A stretch of 64,000 nt of DNA, taken from contig NZ_CP151633.1 of assembly GCF_038397715.1 (NCBI RefSeq), forward strand, positions 1,488,001-1,552,000, read 5' to 3'. Made by a program: the position numbers and the translations under genes. The stretch is from Microbacterium sp. LWO14-1.2. Its GTDB lineage: Bacteria > Actinomycetota > Actinomycetes > Actinomycetales > Microbacteriaceae. Every line of letters begins with the position of its first letter. The first letter of the stretch is position 1. The notes below the pieces were generated by a model that saw only the letters and a list, made by a program, of their open reading frames with translations, made no database searches and was not told the DNA's origin. Positions 26,409-34,789 of this stretch are shown here, piece after piece.

Positions 26409-26475
26409 CTCGCAGAACGACACGGATCTCGCAGGTTTCGCCGAGAAACGTGCGAGATCCGTGTCGTTCTGCGAG
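26409..26475. repeat. Family C nested palindrome, copy 2
   Basis: A perfect 25-bp stem (26409-26433 with 26451-26475; left arm begins CTCGCAGAACGACACGG) encloses a 17-nt loop that itself reads GTTTC-N5-GAAAC. Together with the copy at 25378 it brackets the broken DUF559 gene. Confidence 0.9.
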
Positions 26476-26486
26476 ACGGCCGAGAC

Positions 26487-27167
26487 TCAGTTCACGCGAT
26501 GGATCATCGTGTTGGCGAACTGGTACCGGTAGCCGGCCTCCTTGACGGCCCGGTCATGCCGGGGATTCTGCCCGTACGAGGAGCCGTGCAGCCACACGAA
26601 CACGGGAGCCTCCTGACCGGTGACCGCCTCGAGCTGCGCCTTCGACTCCACGACCTCGCGACGGATGTCCTCGTCGGACAGCACCGTGTCGAAGCCCTCG
26701 TGGTGCGCGGTGTGCGGGAACACGACATGGCGGCGGGACACTTCGGCGACCTCGTCCCAGCTCATCGCGATGCGCCCGCCCCTGGTGTCCTCCTCGACGA
26801 GGGAGATCCAGTGCGCGCGCGCGAAGGCTTCCTGATGCTCGGGATCGCAGTCGACGAAGGACGTCGCGATCGGGAACCACCCCGTGAGCCCGAGTTCGTC
26901 GCACAGGGGCGCCGCGACCGAGATCGAATTGCGGTACCCCTCGTAGAACACCGGGATGAGGCCCGGCCGGTCCTTGTGCCAGGTCCCGGTCTCGAAGAGG
27001 CGGTCAAGGTCGTCGAGCGTCACAGGGGCGTAGTCCTTCGCGAATCCCGCCAGCTCGCGGGCGAGCTCGTCGCGTGCGGCGCGCGGGGTCGAGTGGTAGT
27101 TCACGACGCGGATGAAATGCCCGTCCGCGAGCTGCTGCCGCTGCGCCGTGAAGGAGGGAGTGGTCAT
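26487..27167 (-). CDS. Polysaccharide deacetylase-like (CE4/NodB) protein
   Basis: The 226-residue protein has no signal peptide. The CE4-type zinc motif H-[ST]-x2-H is seen in VVFPHTAHHEGF, with the preceding RIAMSWDEVAEVSRR and following RREVVESKAQLEAVTGQ and VFVWLHGSSYGQNP resembling motifs 2-4 of NodB-like domains. The canonical first motif (TFDDG) appears replaced by VFYEGYRNS, so activity may differ. It ends the DeoR-aldolase operon, overlapping the 147-aa gene by four bases, and may deacetylate an intracellular amino-sugar derivative. Confidence 0.75.
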   Translation of the reverse strand: MTTPSFTAQRQQLADGHFIRVVNYHSTPRAARDELARELAGFAKDYAPVTLDDLDRLFETGTWHKDRPGLIPVFYEGYRNSISVAAPLCDELGLTGWFPIATSFVDCDPEHQEAFARAHWISLVEEDTRGGRIAMSWDEVAEVSRRHVVFPHTAHHEGFDTVLSDEDIRREVVESKAQLEAVTGQEAPVFVWLHGSSYGQNPRHDRAVKEAGYRYQFANTMIHRVN

Positions 27168-27607
27168 GAGAGTCGTCCTTCCCCGGTCGAGACCGGATCG
27201 AGCGGAGCGGATGCCGCGTCGGCGGCGACGGATGCCGCATCGGCGGCACCGGACGGAGCATCCCGCAACGGCTCAGCGCCCGCGGCGAAATGCGTATACG
27301 CGAGCACCTGCATCGCCGTGATCACGGCCCCCTCGTCCTCGTCGCGGGCCCACGGCACGAGGGCGTCGCGGTAGCGGTCCAGCACGGCGAGGAAGTCCCG
27401 GCCCTCCGCCCTCTGGGCGGCGCTCCCCGCGACCGGGATCGGGGTGCCGCGCTCGTCGGCGAGGCCGAGCACCATGGGGATGCCCTCTCGTTCGAGGCGA
27501 CGGTCGTGACAGGCACGCATGAGCCCGACGATGTCGCCGGCCTCCAGCAGTGCGGCGGCGCTGGGCTCGCCGTCGTGCGACGACGGCCCCTGCACGGTGG
27601 CGGACAT
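27164..27607 (-). CDS. Hypothetical protein in the aldolase operon
   Basis: This is a 147-residue protein that I do not recognise. It is helical and acidic (ALLEAGDIVGLMRACHDRRL, GRDFLAVLDRYRDALVPWA) and has an Ala-rich C-terminal tail with repeated AADAAS units. A GAAAGGAAC site precedes its ATG, 20 nt after the aldolase stop, and ATGA couples it to the CE4-like gene. The tight spacing supports a function with its neighbours. Confidence 0.7.
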   Translation of the reverse strand: MSATVQGPSSHDGEPSAAALLEAGDIVGLMRACHDRRLEREGIPMVLGLADERGTPIPVAGSAAQRAEGRDFLAVLDRYRDALVPWARDEDEGAVITAMQVLAYTHFAAGAEPLRDAPSGAADAASVAADAASAPLDPVSTGEGRLS

Positions 27608-27627
27608 GGCTGGTTCCTTTCGAGATC

Positions 27628-28455
27628 TCAGAGAGGTGCGGAGATGACGCCGAGCAGGTGCTCAACGTCGCCGGCGATGGCTTCTCGCGCTGCGGTCAAG
27701 GCGCGCCGCGGATCGACGCGATCGCCGAGCTCCGTGCGCATCGCGTGCGAGAAGGCCGCCGACAGCTGCGTGCCGACGTTGACCTTGCGGATGCCGGCGA
27801 TCACGGCCGCGCGGATCCCGGCGTCGTCGACGCCGGACGAGCCGTGCAGCACGAGGGGCACCGGCACGGCATCCGCGAGCCGCGCGATGAGGGCGTCGTC
27901 GGGACGGGCGGTGCGTTCGGTCATGGCGTGCGAGGTGCCGACCGCCACGGCGAGCGCGTCGACACCGGTCGCCGTGACGAACGCGGCGGCCTCGACGGGG
28001 TCGGTGCGCACGCCCGGCGCATGCGCACCGTCCTTGCCGCCGATCTCACCGAGCTCCGCCTCGATCCAGAGCCCGCTCTCCTGTCCGCGCGCCGCGACCT
28101 CCGCCGTCTTGGCGACGTTCTGGTCGTACGGCAGCGTCGAGGCGTCGAACATCGCCGAGGCGAATCCGAGCCCGGCGGCCTCGAGCACGAGGTCGGCGGA
28201 CTCGCAGTGATCAAGGTGCAGGAGAACCGGCACGGAGGCGCTGTCGGCAAGAGCACGGCACGCGGCGGCGAGAGGCGCGAGTCCGCCGTGGAACCGCACC
28301 GCGTTGTGGCTGATCGACAGCAGGACGGGACACTGCGCACGCTCCGCACCGAGGACGATCCCCTCGGCGTACTCGAGCGTGATGACGTTGAATGCGGCGA
28401 TCGCGGGCAGGCTCGCGCCCAGCCCCACCGCCGCCAGGGTGGGCGGGATCAGCAT
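27628..28455 (-). CDS. Class II (zinc) ketose-bisphosphate aldolase family protein
   Basis: The 275-residue aldolase of the Fba/GatY/KbaY fold reads AIAAFNVITLEYAEGIV, VLLHLDHCES (zinc His and catalytic Asp), EAELGEIGGKDG, VGTSHAM and LVLHGSSGV (phosphate loop). It would split a ketose 1-phosphate or 1,6-bisphosphate, tagatose- or fructose-type, to triose units. It overlaps the deoR stop by seven bases. Together with the SIS isomerase and PfkB kinase at 33.6-35.8 kb it forms an isomerase-kinase-aldolase set. Confidence 0.88.
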   Translation of the reverse strand: MLIPPTLAAVGLGASLPAIAAFNVITLEYAEGIVLGAERAQCPVLLSISHNAVRFHGGLAPLAAACRALADSASVPVLLHLDHCESADLVLEAAGLGFASAMFDASTLPYDQNVAKTAEVAARGQESGLWIEAELGEIGGKDGAHAPGVRTDPVEAAAFVTATGVDALAVAVGTSHAMTERTARPDDALIARLADAVPVPLVLHGSSGVDDAGIRAAVIAGIRKVNVGTQLSAAFSHAMRTELGDRVDPRRALTAAREAIAGDVEHLLGVISAPL

Positions 28456-29228
28456 GTCTCGACGGTCACCCCTGCCTCGCTCATGCGCTCGAGGACTCCG
28501 GCATCCGCTCCGTCGTCCACGATCAGACGGGAGATCCCGTCGGTCGGCACGAGCCGTGCGGGTCCCCGCTTCGCGAGCTTCGAATGGTCGGCCAGCACGA
28601 TCAGCTCCCGCGCCGACGACGCGAGCGACCGGTCCGTCTGCGTCTCGGAGAGGTTGGTGCCCGTGACCCCCATCTCGGGGTCCACGCCGAACGCTCCGGT
28701 GAAGACCCGGTCGATGCCGAACTCGTCGAGACCCGCGATCGTGAGGTGCCCCAGCAGGCTCATCTCCGTGCGACGCAGGAGTCCGCCGAGCACGACGATG
28801 TCGATGTCCGTGAACTGCGCGAGGCGGCTCACCACGGACAGGCTGTTGGTGAGCACCGTGAGACCCGGGATGCCGGCGAGGAACGGCAGCATCGCCTCGG
28901 TCGTCGTCCCGCCGGTGATGAGCACCGTGGAGTTGGGCGTGATGTGCGCCGCGGCGGCGCGTCCGATGCGCTGCTTCTCCTCGGCGAACGCGACCTCGCG
29001 CTGCGGGCGCAGCGGCTCGACGTCGTCGTCCACCTGCGCGGCACCGCCGTGCACCCGCTCGATGAGCTTCCTGTCCTGGAGCTCATTGAGGTCGCGGCGC
29101 ACCGTGGAGGTGCTCACTCCGAGCATCTTGGCCATCTCGCTCACCGACCCTGCCCCGTAGGTGCGGATGTAGTTGAGAAGCTCGCGCTGACGCTTCGGCC
29201 CGATCAGGGGCTCAGTAACCGGCTGCAC
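28449..29228 (-). CDS. DeoR-family transcriptional regulator
   Basis: The 259-residue regulator has the DeoR helix-turn-helix (RQRELLNYIRTYGAGSVSEM, then LGVSTSTVRRDLNELQDRKL) and the sugar-phosphate-sensing domain with NSTVLITGGTTTEAML, TVLTNSL and LADHSKLAKRG. GTG at 29228 is chosen because GAGGTGG precedes it; an ATG at 29240 is the alternative. It overlaps both neighbours, lying inside the operon it probably controls. The likely inducer is a sugar phosphate of the pathway, and the likely sites are the TGCTCATT-containing repeats at 24.7 and 33.5 kb. Confidence 0.9.
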   Translation of the reverse strand: MQPVTEPLIGPKRQRELLNYIRTYGAGSVSEMAKMLGVSTSTVRRDLNELQDRKLIERVHGGAAQVDDDVEPLRPQREVAFAEEKQRIGRAAAAHITPNSTVLITGGTTTEAMLPFLAGIPGLTVLTNSLSVVSRLAQFTDIDIVVLGGLLRRTEMSLLGHLTIAGLDEFGIDRVFTGAFGVDPEMGVTGTNLSETQTDRSLASSARELIVLADHSKLAKRGPARLVPTDGISRLIVDDGADAGVLERMSEAGVTVETC

Positions 29229-30219
29229 GGTCCACCTCATTCAGCAAGGGCCGATCTTCGGCCAGACGTGTCAGATTCTCGACGACGAGGTCGAGTGTCT
29301 GTGCATGATACTGCGGGGCGAGGCCGGCGACGTGAGGCGTCACCAGCGCGCCCGGTTCCGTCCACCACGGCGAATCCTCGGGGAGTGGCTCCTCGTCGAA
29401 GACGTCGAGCGCCACGCCGCCGAGACGGCCGTCGCGCAGTCGTTCGCGGAGCGCGATCTCGTCGACGATGCCGCCGCGGGCGATGTTCACGACGAAGGCC
29501 CCCAGCGGGAGGAGGTCCAGCTGCGCGGGTCCGATCAGTCCTCGGGTGAGCTCCGTGAGAGGGACCACGACGACCAGGACATCGCTGCGCCGCAGCACCT
29601 TGTCGAGCCGATCGATCGGGAACAGCTCGGCGGGGTCGTCGTCGGGCGCCTGACGTCCTGTATCGAACTTTTCGGAGCCGGCGGCGCGCACGCCCGACCG
29701 GCTCACGCCCAGCACCCGCATCCCGAACGCCGTGGCGAGACGCGAGATCTCCCGACCGATGCGGCCGTACCCGACGATCCCGACCGTCGCGCCCGGGAGC
29801 GCCCGCGGGGTCAGGGTGTCGAGCCGCTCGGCGTTCGACGGCCAGGAGCGCTCCGCGCGATGCGCGACGATGCGCGGCATCCGGTGCGAGAGCTCCAGGA
29901 TCGACATCAGCGCGTACTCGGCCATCGGCACGGGCGCGATGCCGCCGAGCGTCGCGATCGGCACGCCGGAGTCCCACAGGGAGGTGCCTCGGACGTGATC
30001 GACGCCCGAGGTGTCGAGCTGCACGAGGCGCACACCGGGGACGGCGTCCGCCTCGGGCAGCCACTCGCTCGTGTGCAGGAGGTCGACCTCGGCGAGGAGC
30101 TCGGCCGAGGGCGGCGCGGAGGGCGAGACGCGGTGCACCGCGACGTCGGGCATCCGCCGACGCAGCTCGTCGAACCACTCATCCGGCAACGGCAGCGAGC
30201 AGAGGTAGGTGAGACTCAT
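29212..30219 (-). CDS. D-isomer-specific 2-hydroxyacid dehydrogenase
   Basis: The 335-residue NAD(P)-dependent enzyme carries the dinucleotide motif ATVGIVGYGRIGREISRLA, the substrate-site Arg in FVVNIARGGIVDE, and a Glu/His pair late in the chain (DEEPLPEDSPWW, VTPHVAGL). The family interconverts 2-keto acids and D-2-hydroxyacids. It is translationally coupled to the upstream permease (ATGA overlap), which is unusual for a transporter operon and points to a 2-keto or 2-hydroxy acid intermediate in the pathway. Confidence 0.9.
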   Translation of the reverse strand: MSLTYLCSLPLPDEWFDELRRRMPDVAVHRVSPSAPPSAELLAEVDLLHTSEWLPEADAVPGVRLVQLDTSGVDHVRGTSLWDSGVPIATLGGIAPVPMAEYALMSILELSHRMPRIVAHRAERSWPSNAERLDTLTPRALPGATVGIVGYGRIGREISRLATAFGMRVLGVSRSGVRAAGSEKFDTGRQAPDDDPAELFPIDRLDKVLRRSDVLVVVVPLTELTRGLIGPAQLDLLPLGAFVVNIARGGIVDEIALRERLRDGRLGGVALDVFDEEPLPEDSPWWTEPGALVTPHVAGLAPQYHAQTLDLVVENLTRLAEDRPLLNEVDRAAGY

Positions 30220-31127
30220 TTGATACCGCTCCGGGCGAAGCCCTGCACGAAGTAGCGCTGGAAGAAGATGAACAGCAGCACCATCGGCAGCACCGAGATC
30301 AGGGCCAGCGCCATGATCGCGTTGTAGTCGGGCGAGGTCTGATTCTTGAGATAGAGGAGTCCGATCGGCAGGGTGAACAGCTCGTTGTCCTTGAGGGCGA
30401 TGAGCGGCCACGCGAAGTCGTTCCAGCTTCCCATGAGAGTGAGCAGGATGAGCACGGCGATCAGCGGCTTGCACAGCGGCAGCACCACCTGCACGAAGAT
30501 CCGCAGGTGGCCGGCGCCGTCGATGCGAGCGGCTTCGATGATCTCGTCCGGGATGCCGATGAAGAACTGCCGCGCGAGGAAGATGCCGAACGCGGCGGCC
30601 GCCCCGGGGAGGATCACGCCCCAGTATGTGCCGTAGATCCCGAGACCCGACACCAGCTTGAACTGGGCGACCATGATCGCCTGCACCGGGATCATCATGG
30701 TCGCGAGGGCGAGGATGAACACGGCGTTGCGCCCGCCGAAGCGCAGTCGGGCGAACGCGTAGCCGGCGAGCAGGTTGACGATCACGGTGAGCACGGTCAC
30801 GAAGACGCCGATCACGACGGAGTTGCCGAGCCAGGCCACGACCGGCACCCGTTCGAACACCTTCGCGAAGTTCTCGAGCGTCAGCGTGCTCGGCCACAGG
30901 CGCAGTCCCGGCAGGAACACCTCGCCGCGCGGCGAGAACGCGACGACGATCATCCAGTACAGGGGGAACACCACGACGATCGACACGATCGCCGCGATGA
31001 GCGTGCGCCAGACGACGCCCTTCCTCCCGCTGGCGTGCCAGCGGCGGCGGCGCTGCACGCGCGCCGCGCCCTTCTCGCCCAGGATCGCGGCGTCGGCGAT
31101 CTGGACGACGGTGGTGGTCTCAGCCAT
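30216..31127 (-). CDS. CUT1 sugar ABC permease, MalG-type
   Basis: The 303-residue inner-membrane protein opens with a cytoplasmic tail, then VWRTLIAAIVSIVVVFPLYW, and has the EAA coupling loop EAARIDGAGHLRIFVQVVLP. It ends VQGFARSGIK, a common C-terminus in this family. It works with the MalF-type partner just upstream. No ATPase gene is in the cluster, so a shared MsiK/UgpC-type ATPase encoded elsewhere is expected. Confidence 0.93.
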   Translation of the reverse strand: MAETTTVVQIADAAILGEKGAARVQRRRRWHASGRKGVVWRTLIAAIVSIVVVFPLYWMIVVAFSPRGEVFLPGLRLWPSTLTLENFAKVFERVPVVAWLGNSVVIGVFVTVLTVIVNLLAGYAFARLRFGGRNAVFILALATMMIPVQAIMVAQFKLVSGLGIYGTYWGVILPGAAAAFGIFLARQFFIGIPDEIIEAARIDGAGHLRIFVQVVLPLCKPLIAVLILLTLMGSWNDFAWPLIALKDNELFTLPIGLLYLKNQTSPDYNAIMALALISVLPMVLLFIFFQRYFVQGFARSGIK

Positions 31128-31136
31128 GGTGCGTCC

Positions 31137-32078
31137 TCACTCGGCCAGGTCTCGGGTACGGCTCGTCTTCCACTGGATGAAGGTGAAGACGAGGGTGATC
31201 AGGAGGATGACGATGCCGATCGCGGCTCCGTATCCCTGCTCGCGGATCTGGAACCCGTTGCGGTACGCGTAGGTCACGAGCACGGAGGTGGCGTTGCCCG
31301 GTCCGCCACCGGTCATGACGAAGATCAGATCGAACACCTGGAACGACGCGATCACGTTCATGATGAGCAGGAAGAACGTCGAGGGTCCGACGAGCGGCAC
31401 GGTCACCGAGCGGAACTGCTGCCACCGCGATGCTCCGTCGATGCGCGCGGCCTCGTAGAGCTCCGGTGAGATCGACTGGAGACCGGCCAGGTAGATGATC
31501 ATGTTGAATCCGAGACGCAGCCAGATCGCGACGACGATGACCGAGATCATGGCGGGTGTGCCGGCGGACTGCCAGGCGATCGTGTCGACCCCGATCGCCT
31601 GGAGGATCTTGTTGACGAGGCCGTTCGACTCGTAGAACAGGATGACCGCGATCATGCCCGACGCGACACCGGAGATGACCATCGGGAGGACGATCATCGT
31701 GCGGAACAGGCCGCGGGCGGGCAGCACGGAGTTGAGCAGCACGGCGAGGCCGAGGCCGCCGGCGAGCTCGAGCGGCACGGTGGCGACCGTGAAGACGACC
31801 GTGTTGAGCAGGCTCTGCCAGAACACCGGGTCGGACACGAGGGTGGCGTAGTTGTCGAGACCGACCCATTCCGGATCGCCGAAGCCCTTGGTCTCCTGGA
31901 GGGAGAGGATGAAGGCCCAGACGATCGGGATGAAGAGGAACAGCGACATCAGCAGGAGGTTCGGCGCCGCGAACCCCCAGCCCACCAGGGACTCGCGCAG
32001 TCGGGCCCGACGGCGGGCCGCCCGCGGCCGGGGCGACGCGGACGCGTCGCTCCGGTCGCGGGTGGTGAGGACGGTCAT
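31137..32078 (-). CDS. CUT1 sugar ABC permease, MalF-type
   Basis: The 313-residue membrane protein has an Arg-rich N-terminal tail, six transmembrane segments starting FAAPNLLLMSLFLFIPIVWAF (first 20 shown in part), and the coupling loop EAARIDGASRWQQFRSVTVP. Its start overlaps the binding-protein stop by one base. Confidence 0.92.
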   Translation of the reverse strand: MTVLTTRDRSDASASPRPRAARRRARLRESLVGWGFAAPNLLLMSLFLFIPIVWAFILSLQETKGFGDPEWVGLDNYATLVSDPVFWQSLLNTVVFTVATVPLELAGGLGLAVLLNSVLPARGLFRTMIVLPMVISGVASGMIAVILFYESNGLVNKILQAIGVDTIAWQSAGTPAMISVIVVAIWLRLGFNMIIYLAGLQSISPELYEAARIDGASRWQQFRSVTVPLVGPSTFFLLIMNVIASFQVFDLIFVMTGGGPGNATSVLVTYAYRNGFQIREQGYGAAIGIVILLITLVFTFIQWKTSRTRDLAE

Positions 32079-33373
32079 TACTTCGCGGCTTCCTCGATCG
32101 CGGCCGACAGCTTCGCGAGCGTGTCGGCGGTGGACTGCCCGCCGATGAAGGCGGCCTCGAGCTGGTCCTGCAGCGCCGTGTTGACCGCGGCCATGGCGGG
32201 AGAGGTGAGCTGCTTGACGTCGCTCGGCTCGATCGTCGACGCCTGGTCCACGAAGACCGGCATGACGTCGGGACGGATCTTGAACTCGACGGCGTCGCCC
32301 TCGAGGTCGGTGCGCGTGGGGAGTTCATTGGTGTTCGCGCAGAACTCGCTCATCGCATCGGCCGAGACCATGAACTTCAGGAACTCCGCGGCGAGCTCGG
32401 GGTTCTTCGTGTCCTTCGTCGCCACCAGGGCGTTTCCGCCGAGGTCGGTGGCACCGCGGGCGTCCTTCGGCATGGGGAGCGCCGTCCAGTCGAACTCCGC
32501 GAGCGAGTCGATGTCGGGTACGAGGAACGATCCTGCGAAGGCCATCGCCGCCGTGCCCTCGGTGAACAGCGAGTCGGCGTAGACGGTGCCCTTGGTCGAG
32601 CTCGTCGGCGGCACCCAGTTCTCGGTGAAGAAGCTCCTCGTGAAGTCCAGCGCCTTGGCCCCCTCGGCGGAGTCGATGGTCGCCGTGGTGCCGTCGAGGA
32701 ACGAGCCGTCGGCCTGGAAGAGCCAGCTGAGCCACCGCGGGGCACCTCCGAGCTGCCAGTTGTAGACGAAGGGGTACTTGTCGGCCGGGAGGGCGGACCG
32801 CAGCTGGGCGGCCACGTCGGCGAACTCGTCCCAGGTCCACGCGTCATCCTGCGTGGTCGGCAGCGTCGACACGTCGATGCCCGCCTGGGTGAGCATGGCG
32901 GTGTTCACGAGCAGGGCCGAGACGTCGGTCTGGTGCGGCACGCCGTAGGGGGCACCGTCGAACGAGACGGCCTCCCACATCGCGGGGGTGAACTCGGCGA
33001 TCTCCTCGTCGGAGAAGTAGTCGCTCAGGTCGAGCAGCTGGCCCTGACTGGAGTAGACCCCGAGGTTGCCGTAGTCGACGCGGAAGAGGTCGGGGGCGTC
33101 GCCCGAGGAGAGCTGCGCGTCGATGTTCGAGAACATCTGGTCGTAGGGGACGACGTTGAGCTTGATGTCGACGCCCTCGTGCTCGGACTCGAACTGGGCG
33201 ATGAGGGCCTTGAAGCTGGCCTCCTCCGCCTCGCTGCCCCAGGTCGTGAACGTGAGGCTCTGATCCCCGCCGTCGTCCGATCCGCCGCCGAAGCCGGCAC
33301 AGCCGGAGAGGACGAGTGCACTCACGGCACCGAGTCCGATGATGCCTGCGAAGCGTTTTGTTCTGGTTTCCAC
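32078..33373 (-). CDS. CUT1 sugar-binding lipoprotein
   Basis: The 431-residue extracytoplasmic binding protein starts METRTKRFAGIIGLGAVSAL with the lipobox LSGC. The family 1 fold is seen in LTFTTWGSEAEEASFKALI, GDAPDLFRVDYGN, DDAWTWDEFADVAAQL and the late TAAMAFAGSFLVPD segment. AGAAGGAGAACG precedes the ATG. It is the first gene of the leftward operon importer-dehydrogenase-DeoR-aldolase. The ligand is a mono- or oligosaccharide of unknown type. Confidence 0.93.
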   Translation of the reverse strand: METRTKRFAGIIGLGAVSALVLSGCAGFGGGSDDGGDQSLTFTTWGSEAEEASFKALIAQFESEHEGVDIKLNVVPYDQMFSNIDAQLSSGDAPDLFRVDYGNLGVYSSQGQLLDLSDYFSDEEIAEFTPAMWEAVSFDGAPYGVPHQTDVSALLVNTAMLTQAGIDVSTLPTTQDDAWTWDEFADVAAQLRSALPADKYPFVYNWQLGGAPRWLSWLFQADGSFLDGTTATIDSAEGAKALDFTRSFFTENWVPPTSSTKGTVYADSLFTEGTAAMAFAGSFLVPDIDSLAEFDWTALPMPKDARGATDLGGNALVATKDTKNPELAAEFLKFMVSADAMSEFCANTNELPTRTDLEGDAVEFKIRPDVMPVFVDQASTIEPSDVKQLTSPAMAAVNTALQDQLEAAFIGGQSTADTLAKLSAAIEEAAK

Positions 33374-33458
33374 GCGTCGTTCTCCTTCTCGTGAGCTGGT
33401 CTCGCAGCTTTCGGGTGCTGCAGACGTCCTTGTCGTTTGCAGTATTCAACAATCAGCG

Positions 33459-33500
33459 CATTCCGTCAAGAACTTTCATTCCGTGCTCATTTCTGATTGA
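33459..33500. promoter_or_regulatory. CATT direct repeats in divergent promoter, possible DeoR operator
   Basis: CATTCCGT occurs at 33459 and 33477, and CATTTCTG follows at 33488, 11 bp after the second. GTGCTCATTT resembles the TTGCTCATTC element in front of the FAH-led operon. The region is AT-rich compared with its surroundings and lies between the divergent importer and SIS-protein genes. Confidence 0.4.
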
Positions 33501-33557
33501 ATCTGCACACATCGCCGCCACATCGGAACGGCACAGAGAACGTGAAGGGTCTTCGAG

Positions 33558-34466
33558 ATGAACTCCAGCATGGCCGGATCCGGCACGACGACACGGGCGG
33601 AACTCACCAGCCAGCCCGAGGTCTGGCAGCAGGCCCTCTCCCTCGCCGTACAGCACGCCGCGCTCCTCCCGTCCGAGGGCGAGAAGGTACTCGTCATCGG
33701 CTGCGGCACCTCCTACTACATCGGCGACGCGTACGCGTACCTCCGCAACGACGCGGGTCTCGGGCGCACCCGGGCCGCGATCCCCAGTGAGCTGGACTGG
33801 ATCGACGACGACGAGCACATCATCGTGATCTCCCGCTCCGGCACGACCGCCGACGTCGTCGAGCTGGTCGAGCGATACGGCGCAACGCACCGGATCACCG
33901 CGATCCTCGGGGATACCGACACCGCCCTCGGCCGCCTGTGCGCGGATCGCACGGTGCACCTGGGCTTCGCCGACGAGAAGTCGATCGTGCAGACGCGCTT
34001 CGCCACCACCGTTCTCACGGCTCTGCGAGCCTCGATCGGCCGGGCAGCGGACGATCTCGTCGACGATGCGCGCGCCGCGCTGGCCGCCGACCTCCCGACC
34101 GACCCCGAGCGCGTGCAGCACATCGTGTTCCTCGGGCACCGCTGGACCAACGGGCTCGCACAGGAGGCCGCCCTGAAGGTGCGCGAATCCGCCGGATTCT
34201 GGACCGAGGCGTACTCCATGTGGGAGTACCAGCACGGCCCGATCTCCTGCGCAGGCCCCGACACCCTGGTGTGGTTCCTCGGCGAGGCGCCCGACGTCGT
34301 CGCCGACGACGTGCGCTCGACCGGAGCGTCCGTGTACGTCAACGACCTCGACCCGCAGGCCAACCTGCCGCTCGTGCACCGGCTCGCCGTCGACCTCGCC
34401 GCGCTCCGCGGGCGCAACCCCGACACTCCCCCGTTCCTCAACCGCTCGGTCCTCGTCACCGACTGA
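33558..34466 (+). CDS. SIS-domain sugar-phosphate isomerase/deaminase/deglycase
   Basis: The 302-residue protein has two SIS domains: VLVIGCGTSYYIGDAYAYL and VISRSGTTADVVELVERYG in the first, LAQEAALKVRESAGFWTEAY and EYQHGPIS in the second. The pattern matches the GlmS isomerase half, AgaS and FrlB. These act on ketose or amino-sugar 6-phosphates (isomerisation, deamination, or Amadori-product cleavage). GAAGGGTCTTCGAG precedes the ATG. It begins a rightward operon with a PfkB kinase, divergent from the CUT1 importer. Confidence 0.85.
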   Translation: MNSSMAGSGTTTRAELTSQPEVWQQALSLAVQHAALLPSEGEKVLVIGCGTSYYIGDAYAYLRNDAGLGRTRAAIPSELDWIDDDEHIIVISRSGTTADVVELVERYGATHRITAILGDTDTALGRLCADRTVHLGFADEKSIVQTRFATTVLTALRASIGRAADDLVDDARAALAADLPTDPERVQHIVFLGHRWTNGLAQEAALKVRESAGFWTEAYSMWEYQHGPISCAGPDTLVWFLGEAPDVVADDVRSTGASVYVNDLDPQANLPLVHRLAVDLAALRGRNPDTPPFLNRSVLVTD

Positions 34467-34789
34467 TGCCCGTCATCACGGTCGCGGTGCTCCCCCATTC
34501 CGCGGAGCGTGGACTGCTGCGCGCAGTCGCGGATGCCGTCGCTGCGGCGCTCGGTCTGGGATCGGGCGACGTGATCGCGATGACGATCCCGGTCCGTGCC
34601 TCCGCCACGAGCGGGACGCCCACGGACCACACCGACGATCCCTGGATGCTCGTCTCCATCCACGGATCCGATCGCGGCGAGGAGCCGATGCGCGAGGCGC
34701 GTGAGGCCGCACGCCTCGCGGCGGCAGACTGGAGCCGGACCAACGGCGGCGAACAAGGAGTGTGGTGCGAGTGGGTTCTCCCGCAGTGA
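34466..34789 (+). CDS. Small protein with N-terminal MPVITV, tautomerase-like
   Basis: The 107-residue protein begins Met-Pro-Val-Ile-Thr-Val. After Met removal this leaves an N-terminal Pro, as in 4-oxalocrotonate tautomerase proteins, where Pro-1 is the catalytic base. A helix (SAERGLLRAVADAVAAALGL) and a strand (DVIAMTIPVRAS) follow in tautomerase order. It overlaps the SIS gene stop (TGATG) and its end overlaps the kinase start, so it is a coupled pathway gene. Family membership is inferred from this layout only. Confidence 0.55.
   Translation: MPVITVAVLPHSAERGLLRAVADAVAAALGLGSGDVIAMTIPVRASATSGTPTDHTDDPWMLVSIHGSDRGEEPMREAREAARLAAADWSRTNGGEQGVWCEWVLPQ

Noticed and set aside
29212..30897. 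A 561-residue fusion of permease and 2-hydroxyacid dehydrogenase
   Set aside because: The first part is the permease gene read in another frame; the dehydrogenase starts at 30219 with an ATGA overlap.
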